A stretch of 64,000 nt of DNA, from the NCBI GenBank assembly GCA_001949185.1, contig BDGG01000001.1, positions 5,324,629 through 5,388,628 of the forward strand, written 5' to 3'. Below the pieces are notes generated by a model. It did no database searches. It saw nothing but the letters and a program-made list of their open reading frames with translations, and was not told where the DNA came from. Position numbers and translations under genes: made by a program. The number at the start of each line of letters is the position of its first letter. Position 1 is the first letter of the stretch. This document shows, piece after piece, positions 44,423 through 56,673 of the stretch. The stretch is from Ramazzottius varieornatus (taxonomy: Eukaryota > Tardigrada > Eutardigrada > Parachela > Ramazzottiidae).

Positions 44423-47400
44423 ATGTTCAAGCACATCCGCCGACCTTCTCGCGTCCCGAGCGAGGCGGAAGACGGTCAGCAGCCCGGCCGGGATATTCCG
44501 CGTTGTCCCACCGCACTGGACCGAAGCTTTGCCAGTGTATCTTCCGGGAAAAGTAGCGTAGGTTCGGATAGCGGATCCAGCCGGTCGTCCAGCGCTCTTA
44601 GCACAGGCGATGCCCAGACGGTAAGCTCGAATTTTCTCTATCGGTCATAAAATATCGTCCGACATTTCGAAAAATATGAGAAATCCTGATTATCCTTGTT
44701 AAATTCAGTGAAAGTTAAGTTGCGAAGAGCATTTTTCGTAACAAGAATTATTCGGTTATTTGGGAGGTGGTGTGCTATCTTACACGCGTACTTGGGGACG
44801 AACAAGGAAGTAGCGAATATGATCTTTGTGATGGTTCCCAAGACCCTTGAAGAGACAGCTCTCGAGAACTCTTGTCCCTTTTGTCTTGATAGTCCATTTC
44901 CCCACTGCAACATTGCACGTGCTGTAGATCAGATTATTCATATGAGTTGAGGACTGGAACAGGAGGGAAGCTGGAATGTGTGGCGCACATGTCCACTTCA
45001 CTCCACACAATTCTGAAGATCAATCGTTTCTATGCCATGGAATGCTCAATGGCTACCAGAAATAACTCGAGCATTTCCCGTTTGTTGTGTGCCCCATGCT
45101 ACCAGATGTCAATACATTGGCCCCAGATTTCTTCGGGGAAAAGAGTGGTGTTCAGATGGCTATCAGAGTGTAACGATGCGCAGTGGCGGTGCACTTGATT
45201 AAATCGTCGTCTGTTGCGGATGCCTGACCACAGGAATCTCGATTCAGTAGCCCCCTCTTGTATACACTTTGGTGCGACTGACCACTACCGTTTCCTGTCG
45301 GTTTCTGCTCACTTCTGAAACGGTATGCTCGACTGGGCACTGGCCAGCTAATCTTTTCTAAATACAGTCCGGTCGATCGAAATCTAGTACCTATTTCTCC
45401 GATTTTGTTTTGAAGTCTGCTATACATTCGCCATACAGCACGACAAGCCAAGACCGAAATTACATTACACATAAATTACACCGTAGCTTTACTGGTGTGA
45501 TCAAGTAATCAACCCGCATGTGGACCGGCTGTGTCGGTATGGCTCGCAGTATCGTTAATTTTGCACGATTTCTTCATTTTGAAATCGCATCGGTCGCTCG
45601 AAATCAGGTAGCAGATTTCGAGCGACCGGACTGTATCGCTGATCGATCGTCAGGCAGAAAATTAAGGCTTCCGCGTTCCTTATCCTACACAAAAGTTTTA
45701 TTGGAGAAGCTAGGTCGTCGTAATAAAGTTCGAAGAAAGTAAAATGAAAAGTTCCCTTCGAATCCTTGTTCGTTTTGATAGCATATTTCTAGTTAGAATA
45801 GACATGTTGACCATCTGTAATTACGATAAGCACACATCACATTCGTACCGGATGTTTTACAGCTGTAGGCCACTTAAAGAACGTAACGAACCGTACACAT
45901 CTGTCCTTTCAAACGCATTCTTCTTTTGCGAGTAAAAATGCCGCTCTTCGGGTTTCCGAAAAGCGTATAAAAATTAATACCAAGAAGGAGAAAAGGCGGC
46001 TATGCGCCGATCACCTGTTGAATCAGGCTGTTAAAGCTAAGCCGGCATGAATCAAAAATGAGTTATGGATTATTAAGGGTCGTTTGAGGCATATGGCGGT
46101 CTTGTTTGGAGACATTGCACAAAGGGCCAGAAGAAAGGGGACAAAGCGGGATGTTGTTGTGGTCGCGCTTGAATGCCTGACATAACTATGGTTTTTGGTT
46201 TCATTGGAACGTGTCGGTACCATTATTCAGCCTGTACCAGATTGCCCAGCTCGCCTTTCGATGCATCACAGCTGAGCAGGAATCCAATTTCGCGTCTCGA
46301 ATGTCCAGCTAGACGCGACAAAAGGGACATGCTGGAAAAGGAGAAGGGCCATCTGGCGAGAAGTCAAAAGAACGACGCAAGGAATGCGGTTGCCATTTTT
46401 CCACTTCTGTAAACATGTGTACATGTGTGCCATGTATCATATTGTACGCCAGAATATTCCAGGAATTTTTGTTTGACTTCGAATCGGCCTGTTAGAATTC
46501 TCAAAGTATTGTGCCATCGTAATGGCGCAGCGGGAAGCTTCTTCTCCAAGGTGCCTCTTTCGAGTTTGAAAAAAAGGTCGCTGAATATTTATCCATAATA
46601 GATTTAAGCTAAAGCTCATGAACATTTCTCCGGTACGCGAACCCAGAACATCAAATCTTTCGAAGTCAGGCCGAAAAATCCGCGAGAGTTTCGTGAGGTC
46701 GGACAAAGATGTTGCGCCACTGTGGCGGAAAGCGATAAGACTTGAAGATTGAACGGACTGGTCGTTAAATTTGGACATTGGGTATCATCGTTGGAGGCAG
46801 GAATGTGGTTAGGAACTTTATCATGTAGTCTTTGAAATTGATGAAGTGTTGGAGCCCCTTTAGGCGGCGATTATGCGCGGAGGTATGAAGAGAACCTGGC
46901 TGATGGAATGCGTGTGCAACTGGACACTTGTCGTGGAATAATTGGCGATTTATAGTGTTATGTGATGGATGATGCAGATTGCTTCCTCTCTCCATAACCA
47001 TCAACCTGCGCAGTTATCGTTAGTCCATACTGTAATTTTCTTAGGTTTATAAAGTGGGGTTGTGAACTTTGTTTCAGTCTGTTTGGCTAAGACGGTGGAC
47101 GTAATTGCTAAATGGTCAAGCCATGTCGTTATCGCCTGTGCTTGAAGGGCTTACTCTTCAAGTGGGTGTGATAATCTTCGGACGAACAAATTCCTCAGTA
47201 AGCTTCCAACCCTTCTCCTTGTTTACATTTCAACTTTAAAGAGGGGAACATGTCGACGCATGATAATGTTTATCACCGTCATCCTTCTTCCGTAATGGTG
47301 GTCTCTCGAAGAAAGGTGATAAATTTCGCGTTCCATCACGCTAAGAATCACCTGTGAAAAACGAGTCAAAAACTTTGGCACTTAAAGTAAAACTAGAAAC

Positions 47401-49298
47401 CACGAAAGACCAATATTGTACCGCGATGGTTTTGAAGAATAAATATGAGGAATTTGTATAAATTTTCTTTTTGTAGAATTTCTAGAGCAAATATTTTGAA
47501 AATGAAAATTGAACAGCAATTTCAACTGGGTTTCTTGTGATTTACAAAGTGGGTGAATGAAACGGTGGTAATGGATAGTGAAAAGTACAATACTTTCTCG
47601 TTGAATGGCGCCCATAAAATAATGATCGCATTATTGGGCCGCTTTGACCACTTCTGATCTATGTAAATTTGCAGGGCGTGATCAAAGTGTACTGCGGCGT
47701 GCTGCGACCGGATGTGGACTACAAAACGCTCTTTATCTCCAACTATACTTCCTCCCGAGGTACAACGGACTTTTCTTGTTCCACAACTTTCTCCTCATCA
47801 AAGAAACGTCTTTGTCAAAAGCGCAACTGTTTATTCTATTTTCTAAAGATGTTGTGGAAATGCTACTGCGCAAGTGTAAAATCCGCAACCGTGATGCTAA
47901 CCTGTACTACCTGACAATGGACATCTCCCTTCAATGCATGGATTCAGGTATGTGTGATTTCGAATCTGCCAGAAGCTTTCTTGTATCATTCTGAGTAGCA
48001 TAATCTGGCGTGAGAAGAGAGTCAAGGGGTGGCCATTGCGTGGTCGTGGGATATCCGCCGATTATTAGACACAACCAACGCCGGCTTCTGTATGTTTCCG
48101 TCTTGTTCTCATCGCTGCAAACTGACCCATTGTGACCACTGGTTATTCGTTGCTGGTTTAGTCAAGCTTTTCGACGCTGAGAAACTATCCATATCTCGTC
48201 GAGAGATTATTATGGATGATTGCAGGATATCATAAGGGTGTCTCACGAAGCGTGGAAATATAATGGGCTTGTTGATGTACTTGTAGGTACCCTCGTGACC
48301 AGCTTTGTCGTATTGGAGGACGAAGCTCAACCACTGGATCTCAAAACCTGCCAACCAACCCACTCTCACCTACAGTTCACCCTACGTTGTAAAGAAGGCG
48401 GACTCTTGAAGGTTCACGATTCCTGTCTGAATCAAATGGTAAGTTAACTTCCGGTTGATCGACCAACCGGAAGTGGGTTCTCCGTGGAGTCCTTTAGTTC
48501 TGGATTGAAGCAACCAGTGTTTCCTTTGTAGTCTCGATACAAGAGCCTGTTGATAGCAGAGGAAACTACGGTGGAAGAAGTTATCCGGTTGCTTCTAAGC
48601 TGCCACGATTCATCGGAATCACCTGACGACTTTCTTCTTAGTGAAGTGCTCCACGTGGAAGGCAAACATGACTGTAAGTAAAGAGCTTACCTTATTTACC
48701 TCATCTTGCATGTCTCAATCAGTGGTACTTTGCATGCTTTGCATTGTGATAACTGGCAGGAATATGAAACTAATTGTATGCCTTTGTTCTGCTGGACAGA
48801 TGAGCGCGCACTGCATCCCCAGGACATGCCCCTCCTTCTCCTTCAGGCGCATGGACACTGGCCCAACGATACCGACACCTGCTCCTTCCATCTCCGCCGA
48901 GCCGCACCCTTACTTTCCTCATCCCCTTTCTTCTCGCCTTCACCTCAACCTCAGCTGGACTTGGCGTCAGCCGCGCACGACTTGATTAATGAGCAGATGC
49001 CTCAAGATGAATCTCGTTTGACGGACGACCATACCTCGCCTTGCCTTCTGCCGAAAACGATCTCGTCCACAGAAAGTATTCAGGTAATTCACTACCGAAT
49101 TTTTTAAGACGAAACAGGATTTTCAGGGAGGCTGGGACGGGCCGGTACGTGTCAATTTACAGTATAACCGGGGTATCTATGTTTCTGCAGGAAGGACAAA
49201 GGTTCTTGGAGAAGCTCCTGGTGGCGCCCACTACAGTCGCCTCTTGCCTTTACGGGAAGAATGTGTGCAGTGATTATCAGAACTACGTCTACATTTAG
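44423..49298 (+). CDS. Protein with two Ras-association-like (ubiquitin-fold) domains
   Basis: Seven exons: 44423-44620, 47675-47759, 47849-47947, 48287-48438, 48532-48673, 48800-49083 and 49191-49298. All have GT-AG borders and matching phases; the total is 1068 nt, 355 residues. The first 66 residues are basic then Ser-rich. The first RA-like domain starts VIKVYCGVLRPDVDYKTLFI and includes SSRDVVEMLLRKCKI and VVLEDEAQPLDL then FTLRCKEGG. The second starts SRYKSLLIAEETTVEEVI, with LLLSCHDSSESPDDFLL and ALHPQDMPLLL then FHLRR. RA domains bind Ras-family GTPases. The C-terminus ends DYQNYVYI. The layout recalls tandem RA modules (afadin, PLC-epsilon) but I cannot name an orthologue. Intron 1 is 3.05 kb and holds no recognised gene. 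Confidence 0.75.
45591..45628. repeat. Perfect 15-bp stem hairpin
   Basis: CGGTCGCTCGAAATC, loop AGGTAGCA, then the exact reverse complement. A related fragment (GGTCGATCGAAATC) lies near 45370. Confidence 0.85.
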
Positions 49299-49872
49299 GA
49301 GAAGGAAGTCCTCTCTATTGTTTTCAGACATTTTTCCTCGAGTCTATGTTGTTAGAAGTCTTTTTTGTACGTTGTTTATCGAAGTCTTTAGCTTCGTTGC
49401 ATTGCCGATAGCTGCGGATGCGTTCGTTGATTTCTTTGTAAGCAGGCTCGCATAGCGATCTGTACAGGACATAGCTGGCATGTTGCGCAAACCAAAATAA
49501 ACACCATTGTTCGCATAGTCCAGCTGTCTCCCCACTCCAGAGTCTTGGCACGAACGGTGAACTATGATGGACAAGTACGGTGGACATTCTAACGAGATGG
49601 TATACAGTTTTCCTGTGCGTCAGAGAGCCAACTACTTGCCACAGCGCAGATGCGTAATGTACCGTGACGTCACAACTCTTATAGGGGTGGCGGTGCGCTT
49701 CGCTTGATTGTTGATTGGAATGACAATTGGCAGTTTTCTATATTAACGTTTTTGATTTGGACGGTTTTTCAGAGGGCAAACGTTTCTTCCTTTTCGGCGT
49801 CTTTTCGTCCAGTGCTTTGTGCTCGATGCGCGGAAAGTTTTATGCTAGTTCAGTCATTGTTTCAGACTTCGA
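49299..49872. other. Intergenic, 5' flank of the first zinc-finger gene
   Basis: TTTCAG just upstream of the ATG at 49873 suggests a noncoding leader exon within this stretch. No other feature. Confidence 0.35.
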
Positions 49873-51430
49873 ATGGAGCTCCGAAAGCGGACTGCACAAC
49901 CGAAGAAGACGGCAACGAGGGGTGCTGGAGAAGAGGACGATGGTCCAGTGAAAGATGATTCCAGCCAGTCTGACGCTCACCTTTCTGACTCGGACAGTAG
50001 CACGGAGGAAGAAGGCGATCCCGCAGAGAAGCCAGCAACATCGAAGCGTAAATGCGGAGGAGACAGAGGTGCAAAATCTGCTGCAGGGGCTGCCAGACGC
50101 TTCTGCTGCCCAGGTTAGTTCAATCGTTTGTCATAAATCGTGCTTTAGCAGCTTTACGATGATATGCTATACCTCTGCTTGCAGAATGCCCGAAGTCGTT
50201 CCATCTGGAAGGTCACCTACTAATCCATACAAAGAAACATACAGGTCGGTGTCTTGGCAGTGAGCTTAGGTTCGATCGCGAAGAAAGCAGTTGTTTGTAT
50301 GCAGGAGAACGACGACATGTCTGTAAATTTCCTGGCTGCGACTTTCGGGCAGCCGTAAAATCAGTGATGACTTCCCACGAGCGCCAGCATACGGGTAAGG
50401 TACTTCGGACCGTCGATGTCACGTTCGACCATGTGGGTCTCGAAAAGCAGGTTCGCTTTCTTCGTGTAGGTGAGAAGTCGTACAAATGTTCCTTCGCCGG
50501 ATGTACATTCGCAGCGGAGCTGTGGGCTCCTTTGAAGATGCACGAACGCCGTCATAACGGTAACCAACCTCTCTTTTTCAAGGAGCATCAACATCATAGA
50601 CCTCTCTTCCAAATTGTGACGATGAGGTGATATTCTCCGTAGGTGAGAAGCCGTACGTATGTGGAATTGAAGGCTGTTCGTACCGCGGTATTCAACGGAC
50701 CGCTCTGCTCAGCCACATCACAACAAACCATCCTCAAAATGGTACGCACTGATTTCCCGACGAAAGTGAGATGCTGTTATCTTTCTATCGGATTTGACAT
50801 CACAAGCGAGACGTCCGCTTATGCCTAACATCCCTTTTCACATGGTGTGTTGCAGTGTACAAGGACGCCGTTGGCTTTTAAGGAGCAGTGGTGGACCCAA
50901 GTCAGCCTCCCGTCGACCTTTTGGCTGGCCAAGCTGTCACCTTGAGAAAGGGCCCACCGGTGGAAAGGAAGAGGAAGACCGATTCAAAGGAGCTACCAGC
51001 CAAAGCTTCGACTTCATTTCGCCGCCGGACGTGGTAGCGAAGGAAGCTGTAAGCCACGGCGAACCGCAATCGGCAAAGAACATTGAGCTCAGCGCAGACC
51101 AGGTCAGTGTCTTGATGGCCGAAGGGAAGCTTTTCGTATCGGTACCTATGTTGACAAGTGCAGTTTCGTCTCTCGAATGAAAGAAGTCATGTTCGACCAT
51201 CTGCAGAATCACGGTGTGTTTCTCAGTCACCACTGAAAACGTCAGGTTTCTATCGACTGTCAGACAAAAATTTTCACGATCATTTGCAGCGCTGAACCAA
51301 CAACCTCACCTTTGCGGTATCGATGGATGCCTCGTGAGAGCCCTGTCTCGACGAGCTCTGGAAGTCCACCTTCGCAAAGAGCATCCGAAAAAAGGTAGGA
51401 GTATTTTATGTCGGTGAATGAATTCACCCA

Positions 51431-51495
51431 GATGGCTTTCCCGAGTGGCGCTCGCTCTTAGCCAGTAACAACAGAAACGTACGCCACATGAGATG
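51431..51495. repeat. GTGGCGC hairpin, copy e (zinc-finger gene A intron)
   Basis: GGCTTTCCCGAGTGGCGCTC pairs weakly with ACGTACGCCACATGAG; the loop contains TTAGCCAGTAAC, the inverse of the family's GTTnnTGGCT. Confidence 0.45.
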
Positions 51496-51828
51496 ACGAT
51501 GTCGGCAAAATCGTATGCCGAACGACTGTGTGCTGATCCATGTTCGGACTGCAGCTGTGTTTGAGTTGATTGAATTTGTGTTGCTTCGCAGGGCTGGAAG
51601 ACACAAAAATGAGAAAATACCGCTTTGCCTGTTCCGTTCAGGGATGCATACTTAGCTTCCGCAGGGAGTGTGACTTGAGAGCCCACCTCACAGATCATCA
51701 CGGTATGTCCGTCTATTTCCCGGTCGACTCTAAAGAGGTCCTCAGTAAAACAAAGCTTGTACGAGAAACATTCTCCTTCGACGAAGAGTTCCTTTGTCAT
51801 ATCTGTCGCTCTAGGTCCGAGGAAGCAC

Positions 51829-51866
51829 GTGTGTGGAATCGTGTGTGGAATCGTGTGTGGAATCGT
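51829..51866 (+). repeat. 12-bp tandem repeat GTGTGTGGAATC, about three units
   Basis: Encodes VWNR three times inside zinc-finger gene A. Absent from copy B, so it arose after duplication. Confidence 0.85.
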
Positions 51867-53459
51867 GGAGCAGTGCTGAAGTGCTTACAGAACCTCTCGG
51901 GCCACGTTCAAAAGCGTCATCCGGGATTCAGTAAGCCCTTACGATGACAGAGCTGCTGCTTTTGCCAGTGAAATGCCTCATTTGGTTTCTGTTGCCTTTA
52001 GCAATGGACGATACCCTCAGAGGACGCCTTGGAGAAAGCATAGCACAGTACGACGCCCACGAGCTCATCGAGAAGTACCGGCTGGTCAAAGTATCAGACT
52101 GCACTTTCGCCCGTCCACATGCTACCGCCACAGGCTTCACAGCTGTTTGTTCCTTCTCCTGCACCGACAAGGCCAGGATGGATGAGCACAGGAAGTTGGT
52201 CCACGGTGGTACGTGGCTCATTCTTGTCCTTTTGCGAACAGGCTAACCAAATGATGACCCGTTTCTTCTTCCAGGCGACAAGCCTTTCGTCTGCGGCATC
52301 GATGCCTGCTTCCATCGTTGTAAAGGCACGGGCAGTCTGAAAATTCACGTCAAGTCTTGCCACCCAAACGCAAGTAACTGTGCTGTTTTTCGGAGGCATA
52401 CAGGGCGTAATTATCATGCTAAGACTCAATTTTTCCCCTGATTTTCCACCGGTAATATTTGAAAATCCTGACTGCAGACTACCAAAGAGATGCGGCGAAA
52501 CGCGAGTTCTTGAAGAATTTCGCTGTAGCAGACAGCCCTTCCGGCCAGGTTGCTGCAGAAATTGAGTCGGAAGACTCATCTGCAAGTGAATCTGTATCCT
52601 CCGAGTCGTCGGAAGGTTCTGCCGATAGTGAAATCTATAAGCAGTGTGAAGAGAACGCACTGGACTTGGGCTCCCATAGGATCCTAGTTGATACCCTAGA
52701 GAATAAATCTCACCTCCCAAAAGCATCGAACGAAATTAGCAGCGTCAATGAAGGCAACAATGGTCAGTTTGACTGTGAGATGAGGGAGTTGGAATTAGCG
52801 ACGATCAAAGCTTTGCCCGAAGAAAACGTGGAGCTTGTCCAGTATCCCGTGAGTTCGCTGTTGGGTGAAATAAGCTCGAAGGAGCTTCGTGTTTTCGAAC
52901 CGTCTATTCCGGCTGACAGTCGAGTGGCGAATGTCGCAGGTGCTGCGCGGCTGTATCTGGTTGGTTTGGTTCATAAAGAAATCACGGGAAGGTTCCACTG
53001 TAAGTAACAGGAATAACGCCCTGTTCGATGCCGATGTCGAAGAACGGGGTGCAGCAGTTCGGCTGTTTTGTGACTTTTGAAGACCTTGAAGGGTATGTAA
53101 GGAGCTCAAGTTGCTTTTTCGTCAGAGTTTCTCGCACGTTTTACAAAATTGGTTGTTTAAGCCAATATGCCTCTTGTTCACAGATTACTGAAACTCCTTC
53201 CGGCGAGCTTGGTGACTTCATCCCAACTGTAAATTTCTCTCGACCGATCCGTGAATTCTTTACCACTAAAAGTGCTCTTTCAAGATCTTACCGTTCATTC
53301 TGCTGTATAAAAATCTTTGTGATGGTTTTTTTCCCCTTTTCCCCTCGAGCTCCTGCTTATGGCCTATTTAACTGTCTACAGTAATTTTAAACTTCGTTCT
53401 GCTGAGCCATTCAAGAGAGTTTCTAGACCGCCTTCCTATTTGAAAAAGTCGTCTACTTA

Positions 53460-56440
53460 CACCGGTAGACGCTACAAATGTCCAGGTTGGCAGCGACCGA
53501 AGACCAAAGGCTGTTCTAATCGTCTGTGAGGTATCCACGTTTTCGGTTAATTTACAGAAGAAGGTTGTCCGAAGTCGTCCCTAAAGAGGTTCATCTGCTA
53601 GTCCATTTCCAAAAGCATACAGGTGAACGCAGCGAAGTGAACAAGGTTATGTCATCGGACGATATCCCGTACAGTAGATATCCTGGCTGCGACTTCCGGG
53701 CGGCTGTCAAGTCAGTACTGACCTCCCATGAACGCCAGCATACGGGTTAGGCACTCTTAACTTTGACGCTCTTACGAATTAGTTATCGATAAGCATTTCT
53801 GCCTGTCAGGTGAGAAGCCGTACAAATGTTCCTTTGCCGGATGTCCCGTTGCATTCAAACAATGGGCTCCTTTGAAAATACACGAACGACACCATACAGG
53901 TAAGTTCTCGGTTCCTCGACAACATGGGCCTTGTACGGATTTTCATAGCTTGCAGGGGAGAAGCCGTATGTGTGTGTGGCATCGACGATTGTCTGTATCG
54001 CGGAATGCAAAGAACTTCCCTCGTAGCACATGTCGCGCTACATCGTCCGAAAAATGGTAGGTTCGATTAAACATATCTGCCGCGGTGCAACAGTTTTTTG
54101 TTATCCCCTACCGTCTCCTTTAAACTAAAGTTCAGATGAAGATGGCGAGCGTTTTTTTCCGTTGCAGCTTTCAAAGACGCGGTAGGATTCGAGGAGGTCG
54201 AGGTGGACCCAATTCGGCCTCACGTCGATCTTCTGGCTGGCAAACCTCCGAGTCTCAAGAAGGGACAGCTAGGGACAAACACAGACCGACGGCACCGCCG
54301 GTGGTTAAGGCTTTGGATTCTTCAGCTTCGGAAAAGATGACAAGAGAGATGTTTTTGTGCGATGAATCAGGCTTGGGGGAAGAAGAGGCAGTTGCTAGAG
54401 AGACGAGGGTAGCGGGGGAACCCCGAGTTGACAGAGGAGGAGATTGAGAATCTCATGGCCAAGCTTGAACCGACCAGTGTACAGAAGGGAAACAGGCTCT
54501 ACAAGAGACTGTACCAATGTCCGCTGCATCATTGTGAGCTCACTTGCCGCCTGAAGGAAAAGATGATCGATCACCTTCACAGCCATGGTAATGCAGCTTC
54601 ATTACTTACTCACCCCCTTTGATGAGACTCTCTTGTCACGATATGTTGCTCAATAGGAACGAACCACCGCGAGCGACACCTTTGTGGTATTGGCGGATGC
54701 GCTGTGAGATTTCCTTTTCTCGAGAACCTGAAAGCCCACGTCCGCAAGGAGCACCCCGGAAAAGGTACGCCAACCAGGGCCTCATTTGGGGAAACTCGTC
54801 AAGACTGTTTTTCCACGTGGCGCACGCTTCCAGCCGATTACACGGAAGAGGTGCGCCACTTGGAAAAGCAGTCATGCCGATTTTGTTTGCCGAGCTCCCG
54901 TTCCATGAATTCCATAATACTCCTAAGACTTTGAAATGCAGGTGAATGGTTGGGTTACGAATGAATTAGCGGTGGTTTTTTTACAGAATTGGAAGACACT
55001 GAAATGAGGAAACATCGTTTCGCCTGCACTGTGGAAGGCTGTGTCGCTAACTTAGCTTCCGCCAGGAAGGCGAGCTGAAAGCTCACACTACTAATCGGTA
55101 CGGTGAGTTTATCTACATGGCTGCAAGAGCCGGGTGGCTTTGTATTGATAGCTGAGAAGTTTTCCACTCCTGACAGGTTTGCACGTCTGTGGAATTGGAC
55201 GTTGCGATGAAATCTCGGCGAACCCGGAGAGGCCGCGTGCTCACAAAGCCGTCACTCAGGATGCGGTAACTTGAACAGGCTGTACGTACTGGTCTGACTG
55301 CAAGTGACGTGCATAATTCAGTGATGGAGGACACGTTGAAAGGACGCCTTGGAGAAAGCATACTCCAGTACAGCGTTGCTAAATTGACGGAGAAGTTCGG
55401 CTTGGTCAAAGTGCTGTATTGTCCATATCGCTCAAGATGGGCTACTGCGACAGGACACAACACGCCGTGCCCCTTCACCTGCAGCGACAAGGCCCGGATG
55501 GATGAGCACAGGAAGTTGGTCCATGGCGGTACGTTTACTCCGATCCTTCTTTGATAGACTGACAACATGGTGATCTCTCTCTTCCTGCAGATGACAAGCC
55601 TTTCCTCAGTGGCATCGATGCCTGCCTCTACCGCTGCAAGAACTCAACTCGGTTGAGGACGCACGTCCTTGGTGTTCACCCCCACGCAGGTAAGTCTCTT
55701 GGCTTCTCCGTTTGCAGTGTGGTGCCGACGAGGGTCTCTTTGAGCGGCGACTATCCGCACGAGGTTCGTCATAGCCTAAGAGTGTTTTCATCGTTTGCAG
55801 AGTACGAAAGGGACGCGGTGAAGCGAGTGTTTATAGGCTCCGCTACGCCCGAAGCGGACGCCTCTTTCGAGCAGAACAGTGCGGAAACCGGATGGCAATG
55901 GCACTCAGTTCTACGCTAGAGCATTGGAACCCTCGGAGGCCGAACAGTGCAGTGAAATGGTCAACGAGGGTGATGTGGACAGGGAAGACTTGGCCTTTCA
56001 GAGAGTTCTTGTTGACATTTTAGAGAACGCGTCCGCGCTCCAGAATGTACTGACTGATCTAGCCGACGTTGTCGATGCCAAGGGGGGCTGCTTCGATAAT
56101 GAAATGGGTGGCGCGCAAGAGACGGTGAACGCCGACAGTGCGCAACACCCGACAAAGCTGCTGCGAAGTGCAGCTATCTCGATGGCGCTAAATCCTTTTG
56201 TTCCGCCTGCCCTTGCGTCGAGGATGCCTCGTTGTCAGCGCAGGTTCACCTGGTGGGTCTAAACGACAAAAACAGCGTGGCTAGATTTCAGATGAAGGTG
56301 ACTGCAATGACTCGTTGTTCGGTGCCGGTATCGAAGAGCGGGATGCAACAGGTTGGCTACTTCGTCACGTTTGAGGAACTCGAAAGGTCAGCACCTCCCT
56401 TTCAGATTTCAGTAGTAACCTGAACAAGTGTGTTTCTTCA
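53460..56440 (+). pseudogene. C2H2 zinc-finger gene, tandem copy B
   Basis: A paralogue of copy A with the same exon order: YPGCDFRAAVKS (53690), YKCSFAGCPVAFKQW (53822), YQCPLHHCELTCRLK (54515), LCGIGGCAVRFPFLE (54690), FACTVEGC (55020), the METDTLKGRLGES-type exon (MEDTLKGRLGES in B, MDDTLRGRLGES in A) with DKARMDEHRKLVHGG, then GIDACLYRCKNSTRL (55608). A C-terminal region parallels A (VDILENAS in B, VDTLENKS in A; SGMQQVGYFVTFEELE in B, NGVQQFGCFVTFEDLE in A). Lesions: the first finger has an in-frame stop near 53600, a GTGTGTGT run at about 53968 shifts the fourth finger by two bases, and further shifts occur near 55070 and 55900. Most likely a pseudogene. Confidence 0.65.
54803..54873. 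repeat. GTGGCGCAC hairpin, copy f (zinc-finger gene B intron)
   Basis: GACTGTTTTTCC then ACGTGGCGCAC pairs with GTGCGCCACTT then GGAAAAGCAGTC: 23-bp arms with two mismatches. The loop carries CAGCCGATTACA. Confidence 0.8.
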
Positions 56441-56673
56441 GCGCGCAGATTGGAAAAGCATCTTCCCCAAGTGTGGTCTCCGCACCTCCACTGCAAAGCT
56501 CACGTGTAAAGTTGTTTCCTACCGACAGTTGCGCTCAAGCTTTTACTGTTTTTTTCCACATACGCATCTACGGCTTTCTTTCAGATTTTCTTTTCGGAAC
56601 GAGCATTGCTCCTTTTTGTTTCAAGGCTAACAAAGACCAGTAATGGACAGAGTGGGATATTCTGGCGGAGAAC

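Larger units (their letters stand above)
49873..53110 (+). pseudogene. C2H2 zinc-finger gene, tandem copy A
   Basis: Probably a nucleic-acid-binding protein. The first exon (MELRKRTAQPKK...) is acidic and Lys-rich. Then one finger lies in nearly every exon, each intron falling at the linker Gly (HTG|GEKPY). Examples: ECPKSFHLEGHLLIHTKKH (50187), VCKFPGCDFRAAVKS (50302), YKCSFAGCTFAAELW (50480), YVCGIEGCSYRGIQR (50655), LCGIDGCLVRALSRR (51310), FACSVQGCILSFRRE (51625), CSFSCTDKARMDEHRKLVH (about 52150) and FVCGIDACFHRCKGT (52285). An acidic Ser/Glu-rich C-terminus follows at 52.46-53.0 kb. A TAA at 50879-50881 falls where copy B has GAG (VGFEEVEVD), so the frame may be broken. TFIIIA-like finger style, but orthology is not shown. 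Confidence 0.6.
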
